This document shows, in pieces, positions 33,501-43,643 of a DNA stretch of 64,000 nucleotides; position 1 is the stretch's first letter, and the number at the start of each line of letters is the position of its first letter. This DNA comes from Drosophila pseudoobscura (Eukaryota > Arthropoda > Insecta > Diptera > Drosophilidae), in the NCBI RefSeq assembly GCF_009870125.1, contig NC_046683.1, positions 868,001 through 932,000 of the forward strand, in the 5' to 3' direction. A program made the translations under genes and the position numbers. The notes beneath the pieces are model-generated. The model saw nothing but the letters and a program-made list of their open reading frames with translations. It had not been told where the DNA came from and made no database searches.

Positions 33501-36500
33501 TCCAGACTGTCGATCGGTGTCTCGCCCAGATCGGCCGCCCTATTGCAGAGATATAGCGTGCAGAAGAAACCAGTATTTCAAATATACATATGCCAATCTT
33601 CGGAAGGCTATATCTCAGACAATTAGAGCCAGATCGGTGAAGGACCAACTCTCCCAGGATCGCGAGGATCCAGACTGTCGATCGGTGTCAAAATCTCGAC
33701 TTCGAAAATGAGGCCGATTTTCAAAAAATTTAATGATGTAACCATCATGATTTTTTGCGAAAATCGTGAAAAAATGGATGTCCTTCATTCCGATTTCAGT
33801 CGATTGGCAGGACTCTCCCGATCACGGAAAGACATGCCTCGCCCAGATCAGCCGCCCTATTGCAGAGATATAGCGTGCAGAAGAAACCAGTATTTCAATT
33901 ATACGCCAATCTTCGGTAGGCTATATCTCAGACAATTAGGGCCAGGTCGGTGAAGGACCAACTCTCCTAGGATCGCGGGGATCCAGACTGTCGATCGGTG
34001 TCAAAATCTCGATATCGAAAATGAGGCCGATTTTCGCAAAATTTAATGATGTAACCATCATGATTTTTTGCGAAAATCGTGAAAAAATGGATGTCCTTCA
34101 TTCCGATTTCAGTCGATTGGCAGGACTCTCCCGATCACGGAAAGACATGCCTCACCCAGATCGGCCGCCCTATTGCAGAGATATAGCGTTCAGAAGAAAC
34201 CAGTATTTCAATTATACGCCAATCTTCGGTAGGCTATATCTCAGACAATTAGAGCCAGATCGGTGAAGGACCAACTCTCCTAGGATCGCAAGGATCCAGA
34301 CAGTCGATCGGTGTCTCGCCCAGATCGGCAGCCCTATTGCAGAGATATAGCGTGCAGAAGAAACCAGTATTTCAATTATACGCCAATCTTCGGTAGGCTA
34401 TATCTCAGACAATTAGGGCGAGATCGGTGAAGGACCAACTCACCTAGGATCGCGAGGATCCAGACTGTCGATCGGTGTCTCGCCCAGATCGGCCGCCCTA
34501 TTGCAGAGATATAGCGTGCAGAAGAAACCAGTATTTCAATTATACGCCAATCTTCGGTAGGCTATATCTCAGACAATTAGAGCCAGATCGGTGAAGGACC
34601 AACTCTCCTAGGATCGCAAGGATCCAGACAGTCGATCGGTGTCTCGCCCAGATCGGCAGCCCTATTGCAGAGATATAGCGTGCAGAAGAAACCAGTATTT
34701 CAATTATACGCCAATCTTCGGTAGGCTATATCTCAGACAATTAGAGCCAGATCGGTGAAGGGACAACTCTCCCAGGATCGCGAGGATCCAGACTGTCGAT
34801 CGGTGTCGAAATCTCGACTTCGAAAATGATGCCGATTTTCAAAAAATTTAATGATGTAACCATCATGATTTTTTGCGAAAATCGTGAAAAAATGGATGTC
34901 CTTCATTCCGATTTCAGTCGATTGGCAGGACTCTCCCGATCACGGAAAGACATGCCTCGCCCAGATCAGCCGCCCTATTGCAGAGATATAGCGTGCAGAA
35001 GAAACCAGTATTTCAATTATACGCCAATCTTCGGTAGGCTATATCTCAGACAATTAGAGCCAGATCGGTGAAGGACCAACTCTCCTAGGATCGCAAGGAT
35101 CCAGACAGTCGATCGGTGTCTCGCCCAGATCGGCAGCCCTATTGCAGAGATATAGCGTGCAGAAGAAACCAGTATTTCAATTATACGCCAATCTTCGGTA
35201 GGCTATATCTCAGACAATTAGGGCGAGATCGGTGAAGGACCAACTCTCCTAGGATCGCGGGGATCCAGACTGTCGATCGGCATCAAAATCTCGACTTCGA
35301 AATTGAGGCCGATTTTCGCAAAATTTAATGATGTAACCATCATGATTTTTTGCGAAAATCGTGAAAAAATGGATGTCCTTCATTCCGATTTCAGTCGATT
35401 GGCAGGACTCTCCCGATCACGGAAAGACATGCCTCGCCCAGATCAGCCGCCCTATTGCAGAGATATAGCGTGCAGAAGAAACCAGTATTTCAATTATACG
35501 CCAATCTTCGGTAGGCTATATCTCAGACAATTAGAGCCAGATCGGTGAAGGACCAACTCTCCTAGGATCGCAAGGATCCAGACAGTCGATCGGTGTCTCG
35601 CCCAGATCGGCAGCCCTATTGCAGAGATATAGCGTGCAGAAGAAACCAGTATTTCAATTATACGCCAATCTTCGGTAGGCTATATCTCAGACAATTAGAG
35701 CCAGATCGGTGAAGGGACAACTCTCCCAGGATCGCGAGGATCCAGACTGTCGATCGGTGTCGAAATCTCGACTTCGAAAATGATGCCGATTTTCAAAAAA
35801 TTTAATGATGTAACCATCATGATTTTTTGCGAAAATCGTGAAAAAATGGATGTCCTTCATTCCGATTTCAGTCGATTGGCAGGACTCTCCCGATCACGGA
35901 AAGACATGCCTCGCCCAGATCAGCCGCCCTATTGCAGAGATATAGCGTGCAGAAGAAACCAGTATTTCAATTATACGCCAATCTTCGGTAGGCTATATCT
36001 CAGACAATTAGGGCGAGATCGGTGAAGGACCAACTCTCCTAGGATCGCGAGGATCCAGACAGTCGATCGGTGTCTCGCCCAGATCGGCAGATCGGTAAAG
36101 GGACAACTCTCCCAGGATCGCGAGGATCCAGACTGTCGATCGGTGTCGAAATCTCGACTTCGAAAATGAGGCCGATTTTCGCAAAATTTAATGATGTAAC
36201 CATCATGATTTTTTGCGAAAATCGTGAAAAAATTGATGTCCTTCATTCCGATTTCAGTCGATTGGCAGGACTCTCCCGATCACGGAAAGACATGCCTCGC
36301 CCAGATCAGCCGCCCTATTGCAGAGATATAGCGTGCAGAAGAAACCAGTATTTCAATTATACGCCAATCTTCGGTAGGCTATATCTCAGACAATTAGAGC
36401 CAGATCGGTGAAGGACCAACTCTCCTAGGATCGCAAGGATCCAGACAGTCGATCGGTGTCTCGCCCAGATCGGCAGCCCTATTGCAGAGATATAGCGTGC

Positions 36501-38520
36501 AGAAGAAACCAGTATTTCAATTATACGCCAATCTTCGGTAGGCTATATCTCAGACAATTAGGGCGAGATCGGTGAAGGACCAACTCTCCTAGGATCGCGG
36601 GGATCCAGACTGTCGATCGGCATCAAAATCTCGACTTCGAAATTGAGGCCGATTTTCGCAAAATTTAATGATGTAACCATCATGATTTTTTGCGAAAATC
36701 GTGAAAAAATGGATGTCCTTCATTCCGATTTCAGTCGATTGGCAGGACTCTCCCGATCACGGAAAGACATGCCTCGCCCAGATCAGCCGCCCTATTGCAG
36801 AGATATAGCGTGCAGAAGAAACCAGTATTTCAATTATACGCCAATCTTCGGTAGGCTATATCTCAGACAATTAGAGCCAGATCGGTGAAGGGACAACTTT
36901 CCCAGGATGGCGAGGATCCAGACTGTCGATCGGTGTCGAAATCTCGACTTCGAAAATGAGGCCGATTTTCGCAAAATTTAATGATGTAACCATCATGATT
37001 TTTTGCGAAAATCGTGAAAAAATTGATGTCCTTCATTCCGATTTCAGTCGATTGGCAGGACTCTCCCGATCACGGAAAGACATGCCTCGCCCAGATCAGC
37101 CGCCCTATTGCAGAGATATAGCGTGCAGAAGAAACCAGTATTTCAATTATACGCCAATCTTCGGTAGGCTATATCTCAGACAATTAGAGCCAGATCGGTG
37201 AAGGACCAACTCTCCTAGGATCGCAAGGATCCAGACAGTCGATCGGTGTCTCGCCCAGATCGGCAGCCCTATTGCAGAGATATAGCGTGCAGAAGAAACC
37301 AGTATTTCAATTATACGCCAATCTTCGGTAGGCTATATCTCAGACAATTAGGGCGAGATCGGTGAAGGACCAACTCTCCTAGGATCGCGAGGATCCAGAC
37401 TGTTTATCGGTGTCTCGCCCAGATCGGCCGCCCTATTGCAGAGATATAGCGTTCAGAAGAAACCAGTATTTCAATTATACGCCAATCTTCGGTAGGCTAT
37501 ATCTCAGACAATTAGGGCCAGGTCGGTGAAGGACCAACTCTCCTAGGATCGCGGGGATCCAGACTGTCGATCGGTGTCGAAATCTCGACTTCGAAAATGA
37601 GGCCGATTTTCGCAAAATTTAATGATGTAACCATCATGATTTTTTGCGAAAATCGTGAAAAAATTGATGTCCTTCATTCCGATTTCAGTCGATTGGCAGG
37701 ACTCTCCCGATCACGGAAAGACATGCCTCGCCCAGATCGGCCGCCCTATTGCAGAGATATAGCGTTCAGAAGAAACCAGTATTTCAATTATACGCCAATC
37801 TTCGGTAGGCTATATCTCAGACAATTAGAGCCAGATCGGTGAAGGACCAACTCTCCTAGGATCGCAAGGATCCAGACAGTCGATCGGTGTCTCGCCCAGA
37901 TCGGCAGCCCTATTGCAGAGATATAGCGTGCAGAAGAAACCAGTATTTCAATTATACGCCAATCTTCGGTAGGCTATATCTCAGACAATTAGAGCCAGAT
38001 CGGTGAAGGACCAACTCTCCTAGGATCGCAAGGATCCAGACAGTCGATCGGTGTCTCGCCCAGATCGGCAGCCCTATTGCAGAGATATAGCGTGCAGAAG
38101 AAACCAGTATTTCAATTATACGCCAATCTTCGGTAGGCTATATCTCAGACAATTAGGGCGAGATCGGTGAAGGACCAACTCTCCTAGGATCGCGAGGATC
38201 CAGACTGTTTATCGGTGTTTCGCCCAGATCGGCCGCCCTATTGCAGAGATATAGCGTTCAGAAGAAACCAGTATTTCAATTATACGCCAATCTTCGGTAG
38301 GCTATATCTCAGACAATTAGAGCCAGATCGGTGAAGGACCAACTCTCCTAGGATCGCAAGGATCCAGACAGTCGATCGGTGTCTCGCCCAGATCGGCAAT
38401 TCGGTGAAGGGACAACTCTCCCAGGATCGCGAGGATCCAGACTGTCGATCGGTGTCGAAATCTCGACTTCGAAAATGAGGCCGATTTTTCAAAATTTAAT
38501 GATGTAACATCCTGATGGCT
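27568..38520 (+). repeat. Satellite array of 313 bp and 164 bp modules
   Basis: About 11 kb of head-to-tail tandem repeats. The long module (about 313 bp) begins near CTCGACTTCGAAAATGAGGC; I count 23 plus a truncated last copy (for example starts at 28907, 29699, 32914, 33227, 34021, 34826, 35303, 35780, 36643, 36956, 37597, 38475). Between them lie about 20 short modules (about 164 bp) that lack the first 149 bp. Spacings are sums of these: 313, 477 (313+164), 641, 805. The left part uses ATACATATGCCAATC and slightly longer modules (316-321); the right part, from about 32.6 kb, uses ATACGCCAATC and is more uniform. Each short module carries the direct repeat CCAGATCGG twice about 100 bp apart, and each long module a near-perfect 24 bp dyad. 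Not a recognised rDNA, histone or telomere repeat. Confidence 0.95.
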
Positions 38521-39309
38521 CCTGTTAATGTGTATGTGTGTGTGTGTAGGAAGCTGGGTTGCATACGGTACATATACCGTCTACAGTTTGGTCGTCGCAA
38601 CTAGAACTTGAACCAGTTGGACTGCGGAGAGGGTATCCTACGGTGCGCAAGTGAGGATCTGAATACACAGCGACAGCCTCTGTTGATTGCGATGGAAGAT
38701 GAGTGACAGGCAGCTACTGTTTCTGATACTGACTTTATTGAACAAATGCATCTCCTTATATAGCTAACAGTGGAATTCTTATTCTATGGGAAGGACCGCA
38801 CAGGCTCCTTGTGAGTGTATTTTTAGATTGGGTACACTTACTCTGTGCGGCGGTTATATTTCAGTGTATTTACTTAGGTACTTGGCAGCAATAAAGTAGA
38901 TAGTTTATTACTTGATCCCTTTTGGTGGGTTCGAGTTTACAAGTGCTATTGTCTATTCTTAGTTGCTAATGTATTTTTCGTGTCGTCATATTCAGTTACA
39001 TGAAATGACATGAACAATTTTATTTATGAGTATTTGTGTATGAGATTAAACTGTATATTCCTAATATTCATTAAATACATGTCTGTGTCTGAACAGCTCC
39101 TTTCCCCTAGCAAAAGTAAAATCGCATCCTAGCTGGCAACGCATTGTGCTGGCGCGTTGTGCAGACCAACCAAAAAGGGAGCATGGGTCCTAAGGCTCCT
39201 TGCAGGCGTGCTAATGCCAATCCTACTAAACAGGTCTGGGCAATCGATGTTACCCAGTAAGAGTTTATAGGTAAAGATCTGAGGAGCAATAGTCCTTCCA
39301 TCCTAGCGG
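38521..39309. other. Non-coding stretch, possibly transposon-derived
   Basis: Starts abruptly at the truncated end of the array with a (TG)n run at 38531-38548. Features such as TATATAG near 38759 and GACTTTATTGAACAAATG near 38732 resemble LTR promoter or poly(A) regions, but no matching second LTR, primer-binding site or protein is visible. I assign no family. Confidence 0.35.
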
Positions 39310-39739
39310 GAGGAGATATGCACGAGGCGAAATTTGCGAACTGTCTGGATGCCAGGATTTGCTACAGCTTCAAAACGCGTAGGTGAAACAATATATAATT
39401 GTGCATATATTTTAAAATATATCTTCTTTCACAGAGGACGTATGTACCCAACGCTTTGCCACAAGCCGAGTCGTATTCGATTTCTCCCCGCCAGAGGGAG
39501 ACCCATCCAAGCACCGAGGCTTATTCGAGACAGAACGAGCCCTATTCCATGCAGAGAGAATCGTTTCCCAACAGGACAGAAGCGCACCCCTTGTATGATC
39601 CGAACCTTACAAGCCATCGGCATCCTCCGAACTGGGCATCGAAAACAAGGACTTTGAATATGGCAACCAAGGGATGAGCTATGAGGGAGATTTCGTTGTT
39701 GCTAGGTTTAAGGACATACGCGTGCATTCATTTAGATAG
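39310..39739 (+). pseudogene. Gene 3'-end fragment, copy 1 (left arm)
   Basis: A spliced-gene relic: an open stretch ending ICYSFKTR at a donor (GTGAAA near 39382), a 50-60 bp intron with a TTCTTTCACAG acceptor ending near 39434, then a Ser/Pro/Gln-rich segment (RTYVPNALPQAESYSISPRQ). A different frame continues as ELGIENKDFEYGNQGMSYEG and reaches a TAG at 39737, so at least one frameshift separates the two parts. The last segment and following 60 bases match the fragment at 41065-41187 in opposite orientation. The parent gene is not recognised. Confidence 0.5.
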
Positions 39740-41187
39740 TAGATGCAAATGTTTTTCACTTGTTAATTTATTTATACTAAGCTAAGTTTTGATGAATAAA
39801 ACTATTGAAAATGAAAAATCATCCTTGCTTTATCCTTTATAGAGGCTTCGCAAATAGCGAAGAAAACTGAATATTTTTGATTGGGGAAAATGTCCTTGAT
39901 CCTTGATAAGGACTTCATGAACTCAGGGACATTTTATCGATCGCAGGAAGCCATCACCCGCCCAGGTCGGCACAAAACTAGCCGAGGAAACTAATTATGT
40001 ATGGTTTTGGTTGTTAGAGTCCTTACCGAAGGATCAAGGAAATTTTTTTGATTACGGTGGGCCATGGCACGCCCCGATCGTTCCACTAGTAAGTGAGAAA
40101 ACAAGATATATGTACATATATGTACATATGTCTTGAGAAAATATTCTTGATCCTTCGTCCTTTATACAGACTCCATCAAATCAGGGACATTTATCCAATA
40201 ACAGGAAGACGTCTCAAGTCCCGATCGGGATACAAATAGTGGAGGAAACAAGATATACATATGTATAAACAACAAGAAAATACCCGTGATAAGGAATGCA
40301 TTGGATCAAGGAAGCTATTACGAATACAGGCAATCGTCGCACGTCCCGATCGGGCCTACAAAAAAAACCCAGCGACCGTCTGCTGATTTCTGTTCGCCTG
40401 GTATCCCAGTTTCAAAAATATCGATTTTGGCCATTTGAGCGGTCGTAAGTTGAGAGTTGGTGTTGTACAACAACAATTTTTTGTACAACAATTGACAACA
40501 AAACCTTTGTTGTTTTCTCAGTTATTTGAGGCCCGATCGGGACGTGCGACGATTGCCTGTGTTCGTAATAGCTTCCTTGATCCAATGCATTCCTCATCAA
40601 GGACCAAGGATCAAGGATATTTTCTCCAGACATGTATATCATTTTTGTCCCCTCTTTGTGGCCTGATCGGGGGATGCCATGTCTCGCAGTGATCTGAAAA
40701 ATTTCCTTGATCCTTCGGTAAGGACTACAGTAACTCCAACCATACATATTTAATTTTCTCGTCTATTTTTGGGCCGATCTGGGCGTGCGAGGACTACCTG
40801 TGATCCACAAAATATCCCTGATTTAGTGGAATAATTATTAAGGATCACGGACTTGTACCGCAATCAAAAAAATTTTGTTTTTCCGCTATTTGTGAATCGA
40901 TCTGGACGTCCCACTCCTTTTTGTAATCGGCATAGTTTCTCCGATACAGAATACAGCTTTAGTTATCTTAGTACAAGTAAATAAACTAGGTGAAAACATT
41001 TATAGTTACTATCTAAATGTATGGGAGTGTATATTTCCAAACTCCAACGAGATCTATCTAGAGTCTAGTAGCCCTCGTAGCTTCTCCATTGGTTGCCATA
41101 GTCAAAGTCCTTGTTGTCGATGGCCAGGGCGAAGGATGAGCCGCAACGGCAGCGGTAGACGAATGCCAAAGCCGAAGACCCTGGGAT
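39600..41187. repeat. Large inverted repeat, candidate hairpin-RNA locus
   Basis: Two arms face each other across a 171 bp loop (40358-40528). The innermost 69 bp (40289-40357 and 40529-40597) match at 67 of 69 positions. Further out the arms continue at lower identity through three to four diverged units of about 150 bp containing CCTTGATCCTTCGGTAAGGAC, and end in the two gene-fragment copies (39.6-39.8 kb and 41.0-41.19 kb) with matching 3' flanks (CATTTAGATAGTA, TTATACTAAGCTAA-like). The left arm carries one extra unit. The units resemble the nearby satellite (GGCCGATCTGGGCG ... CCTGTGATC). Confidence 0.75.
41065..41187 (-). pseudogene. Gene 3'-end fragment, copy 2 (right arm)
   Basis: Minus-strand open stretch of 41 codons including the stop: SALAFVYRCRCGSSFALAID then NKDFDYGNQWRSYEGY and TAG at 41067-41065. 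An in-frame stop lies just upstream. The CRCGSSF motif resembles part of a zinc-binding knuckle, but it is too short to name. It pairs with ENKDFEYGNQ in copy 1 on the plus strand. No start, promoter or upstream exon was found. Confidence 0.5.
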
Positions 41188-41605
41188 CTAATCCATAAAG
41201 TTCGTTTGCGACATGTTCGCTGTATGAACTGGCACATCTATGTACTGTAAAGTGGTTAGGGCTTAGACTCAATATCGACGTAAAATGTACCGGAAAGTAT
41301 TTCCTTAATTAGGAAAATAGTTTTTGAAAGTAAAGTCAATTACACTTTCATTCTGACGATATTTCGCAGCATACAGGAATACCCCTCGTCTGATACAAAC
41401 TAAACTATCTGGTAGCGCTGTGAATTGGCATCGTATCATTTGAAGTTGGCTGCACCTAAAGATGACAGCTGCTAGTTTTTCTTCATTTCCTGTGCAAAGG
41501 TGTGTGTGTTTGATTTTGTGTAAGTACGTGACTTGCAAAGAAGTTCGCAGACTGGGAAATTTCCATCGCTTCAGGTAAACAGTAGACGGAGAGTTTGTGG
41601 AAAAA

Positions 41606-43643
41606 ATGGCACCGTATACGCACCGTAACTACGTAAATAAAAAAAGCAAAATTAAAGTGAAATCGCTTTCGACCAAAACGATAAAAGCCATTTACAAGAA
41701 AGCCACATTCGGGCGCCTAAGCAAAAAAGTGGCTAAAGCTATTGCCTGGGACATGGGCAGAGAAGTCAACGAAATATTGAAGACAATAAAAACATATGCA
41801 ATTCACAACCGCAGCAATGTGGTAACGGAAGCAGACATTTACCATGCCCTCAAGGATGACGGCGATTATGGCAGTATTCATTGTATGTCGTTGCCTGCGA
41901 ATGAACCTGGAGCACTTAAAGGGGGGCATGCTGCCGCATGTACCGACACGCATCGTTCGTCGGCGACAGCGAAAGCCGGATCTGGCTGGCAACGGAAGGA
42001 GATAGTGGAGCTGAAGCCCCCCAAACGATTTCCGCTTACCAAAGAGCAGCAAGCCTTCTACCAAACAATTATCCATGCGTGCTGGGGAGATGACAAGGAT
42101 GCGCTAGCAGACGCACTGAAGTCATTGCAAATAGATCCGAGCTTAGAGTACATACTTCCCCAGTTGACCACGCACATAGTAGACGGAATCGATGAGGGTC
42201 TCTATGGCAAGGATGTGTATCAGTGCATCGTTCCGCTACTCATGGCTCAAGCTCTTGTGAAGAATAGTAGGATCACTTTCAACAAGCATGTGAGTAGGAG
42301 TAGGAGTGGTGCGTGTAATCAGTGATTGGTTGATTATTGATTTTGGGGCTATATATTTAATTGCAGTTCCACCTAATCCTACCTAGCGTACTCTCGTGCT
42401 TGCTCATCGAGGAGGCATTCGAGAAGGAGAACGCTGAGGGCAATGAGTTTCACTGGTACCTCAGGGAGCTGGCCAGTCGCATAATGGGCGATATTGTGAG
42501 GGTCACCAAGAACTACAATTTGCTCGGTAGAATTATTCGGTAAGTACGCGAGTCACAACTCTTGATCCACGATCTTGATTGCTTCTACATTTTATATAAA
42601 AATTTTATAGGGTTTTAATTAGAGGTCTTCGCCGCCACGGAAATTTATTTACGATTTATGGGGCCGTCGTTGGCTTTGGCCAATTGGGAAGTCTTGTCGT
42701 AGAAGACTATCTGCTACCGGAATTATCGAAGTTATCGGAATTCATGTACGCTGGAGGCAGGAATCCCAGAGTGGAAGAGGGAGTCTTAAAGAATATATGG
42801 TATCGGCTGATTAAATTATGTTCTCCGGTGCTCAAAACTGTAAACACACCCCCCGATCAAATGGACAAATATGTTGCACAATATGGTCGTTTTGGAGAAT
42901 ATTTGTACCAAATGGTTCGTGGACTTCGTGTAAGGGAGCACCAAAACGTAGAAAGATTAAGGGTCGAATTGCAACTAGAAGCACAGCAAAAATTTGAGCG
43001 CGAAAACAAGGTCGCAGAAGAGCTATTAGCCAACGTAGAGGCACAGAAAGAGATCAGAGCAGAATTTTGTGCCCGTTTAAAAGCACAGAAAGTTGCTAAC
43101 TTACAGGGGCACAAGACCGCTGAAGAATTAATGGACTCCGACAGCGATGAGTATAGCGCGGACGCCGAACTAATATCCGAATTAGAATCAATGGAAGAAG
43201 AAATAGATCATGAGAGCGACGAGAATGACGCGGCAGACGAGTTAATCGCAAAATTAGCAGCTTTCAAAAATTCGGATGAAGAGGGGGATGACCCAGCCGG
43301 AGTATGCGCCGAATACGTAGTCTATTCGGAGGAAGAAAAAGACGACTTGGATGCCGAACTATCAATAATGTATAGGTCTGATTCCGAGGTGGACAACGAA
43401 GACGAAGTTGAAGATGAAGATGACGAAGATGAAGATGACGAAGATGAAGATGAAGAAGTAGCTACGAAGGCGAAAAACCCACACACTGGAGTAGCGACGG
43501 AGGAATACGAAATCGATTTAAAGTTTTGGAGAGCGGCAAAGATGAACTCGAGCTCCAAGATGCAAAGCTCTGACTTGGAAGAAAATGAATACACTACTGA
43601 CGACGAAGACCCAGCAGGCAATTATTTTACTGACAGCAGTTAG
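41606..43643 (+). CDS. TAF6-like protein with acidic C-terminal tail
   Basis: Exons 41606-42289, 42367-42539, 42611-43643, phases consistent, 629 residues. Residues about 15-90 form a TAF6-type histone fold, unusually basic (LSTKTIKAIYKKATFGRLSK ... VVTEADIYHALKDD). A linker without the usual TAF6 sequence follows. From about 136 comes the TAF6C HEAT region (FPLTKEQQAFYQTIIHACWG, LPQLTTHIVDGI, ELASRIMGDIVRVTKNYN, IYGAVVGFGQLG). Residues about 390-480 look like a charged coiled coil, and from about 510 the tail is Asp/Glu-rich. It is too divergent to be the general TAF6; a tissue-restricted paralogue such as the testis TAF6 homologue mia or the SAGA subunit SAF6 is possible, or a new duplicate. 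Codons end in A or T far more often than in Set2, LysRS or Hecw. ATG 41606 is in good context (AAAATGG). It sits between the inverted repeat and Hecw. Confidence 0.88.

Noticed and set aside
27825-38492. Many 70-113 codon open frames starting MRPIF..., one per long satellite module, plus antisense frames
   Set aside because: They follow directly from the tandem repeat. They have no separate promoter or start context, antisense frames are equally open, and short modules lack them. Treated as satellite, not as a protein family.
27568-38520. CRISPR-like or rDNA/histone array interpretation
   Set aside because: Repeats are contiguous 164-313 bp modules without spacers in a eukaryotic genome, and no rRNA or histone sequence is present.
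38521-39100. Solo LTR
   Set aside because: Some LTR-like signals, but no defined ends, target duplication or partner LTR could be found by eye.
41597-41605. Start of the TAF6-like protein at the GTG three codons upstream
   Set aside because: ATG at 41606 has good context, and non-ATG initiation is not needed.
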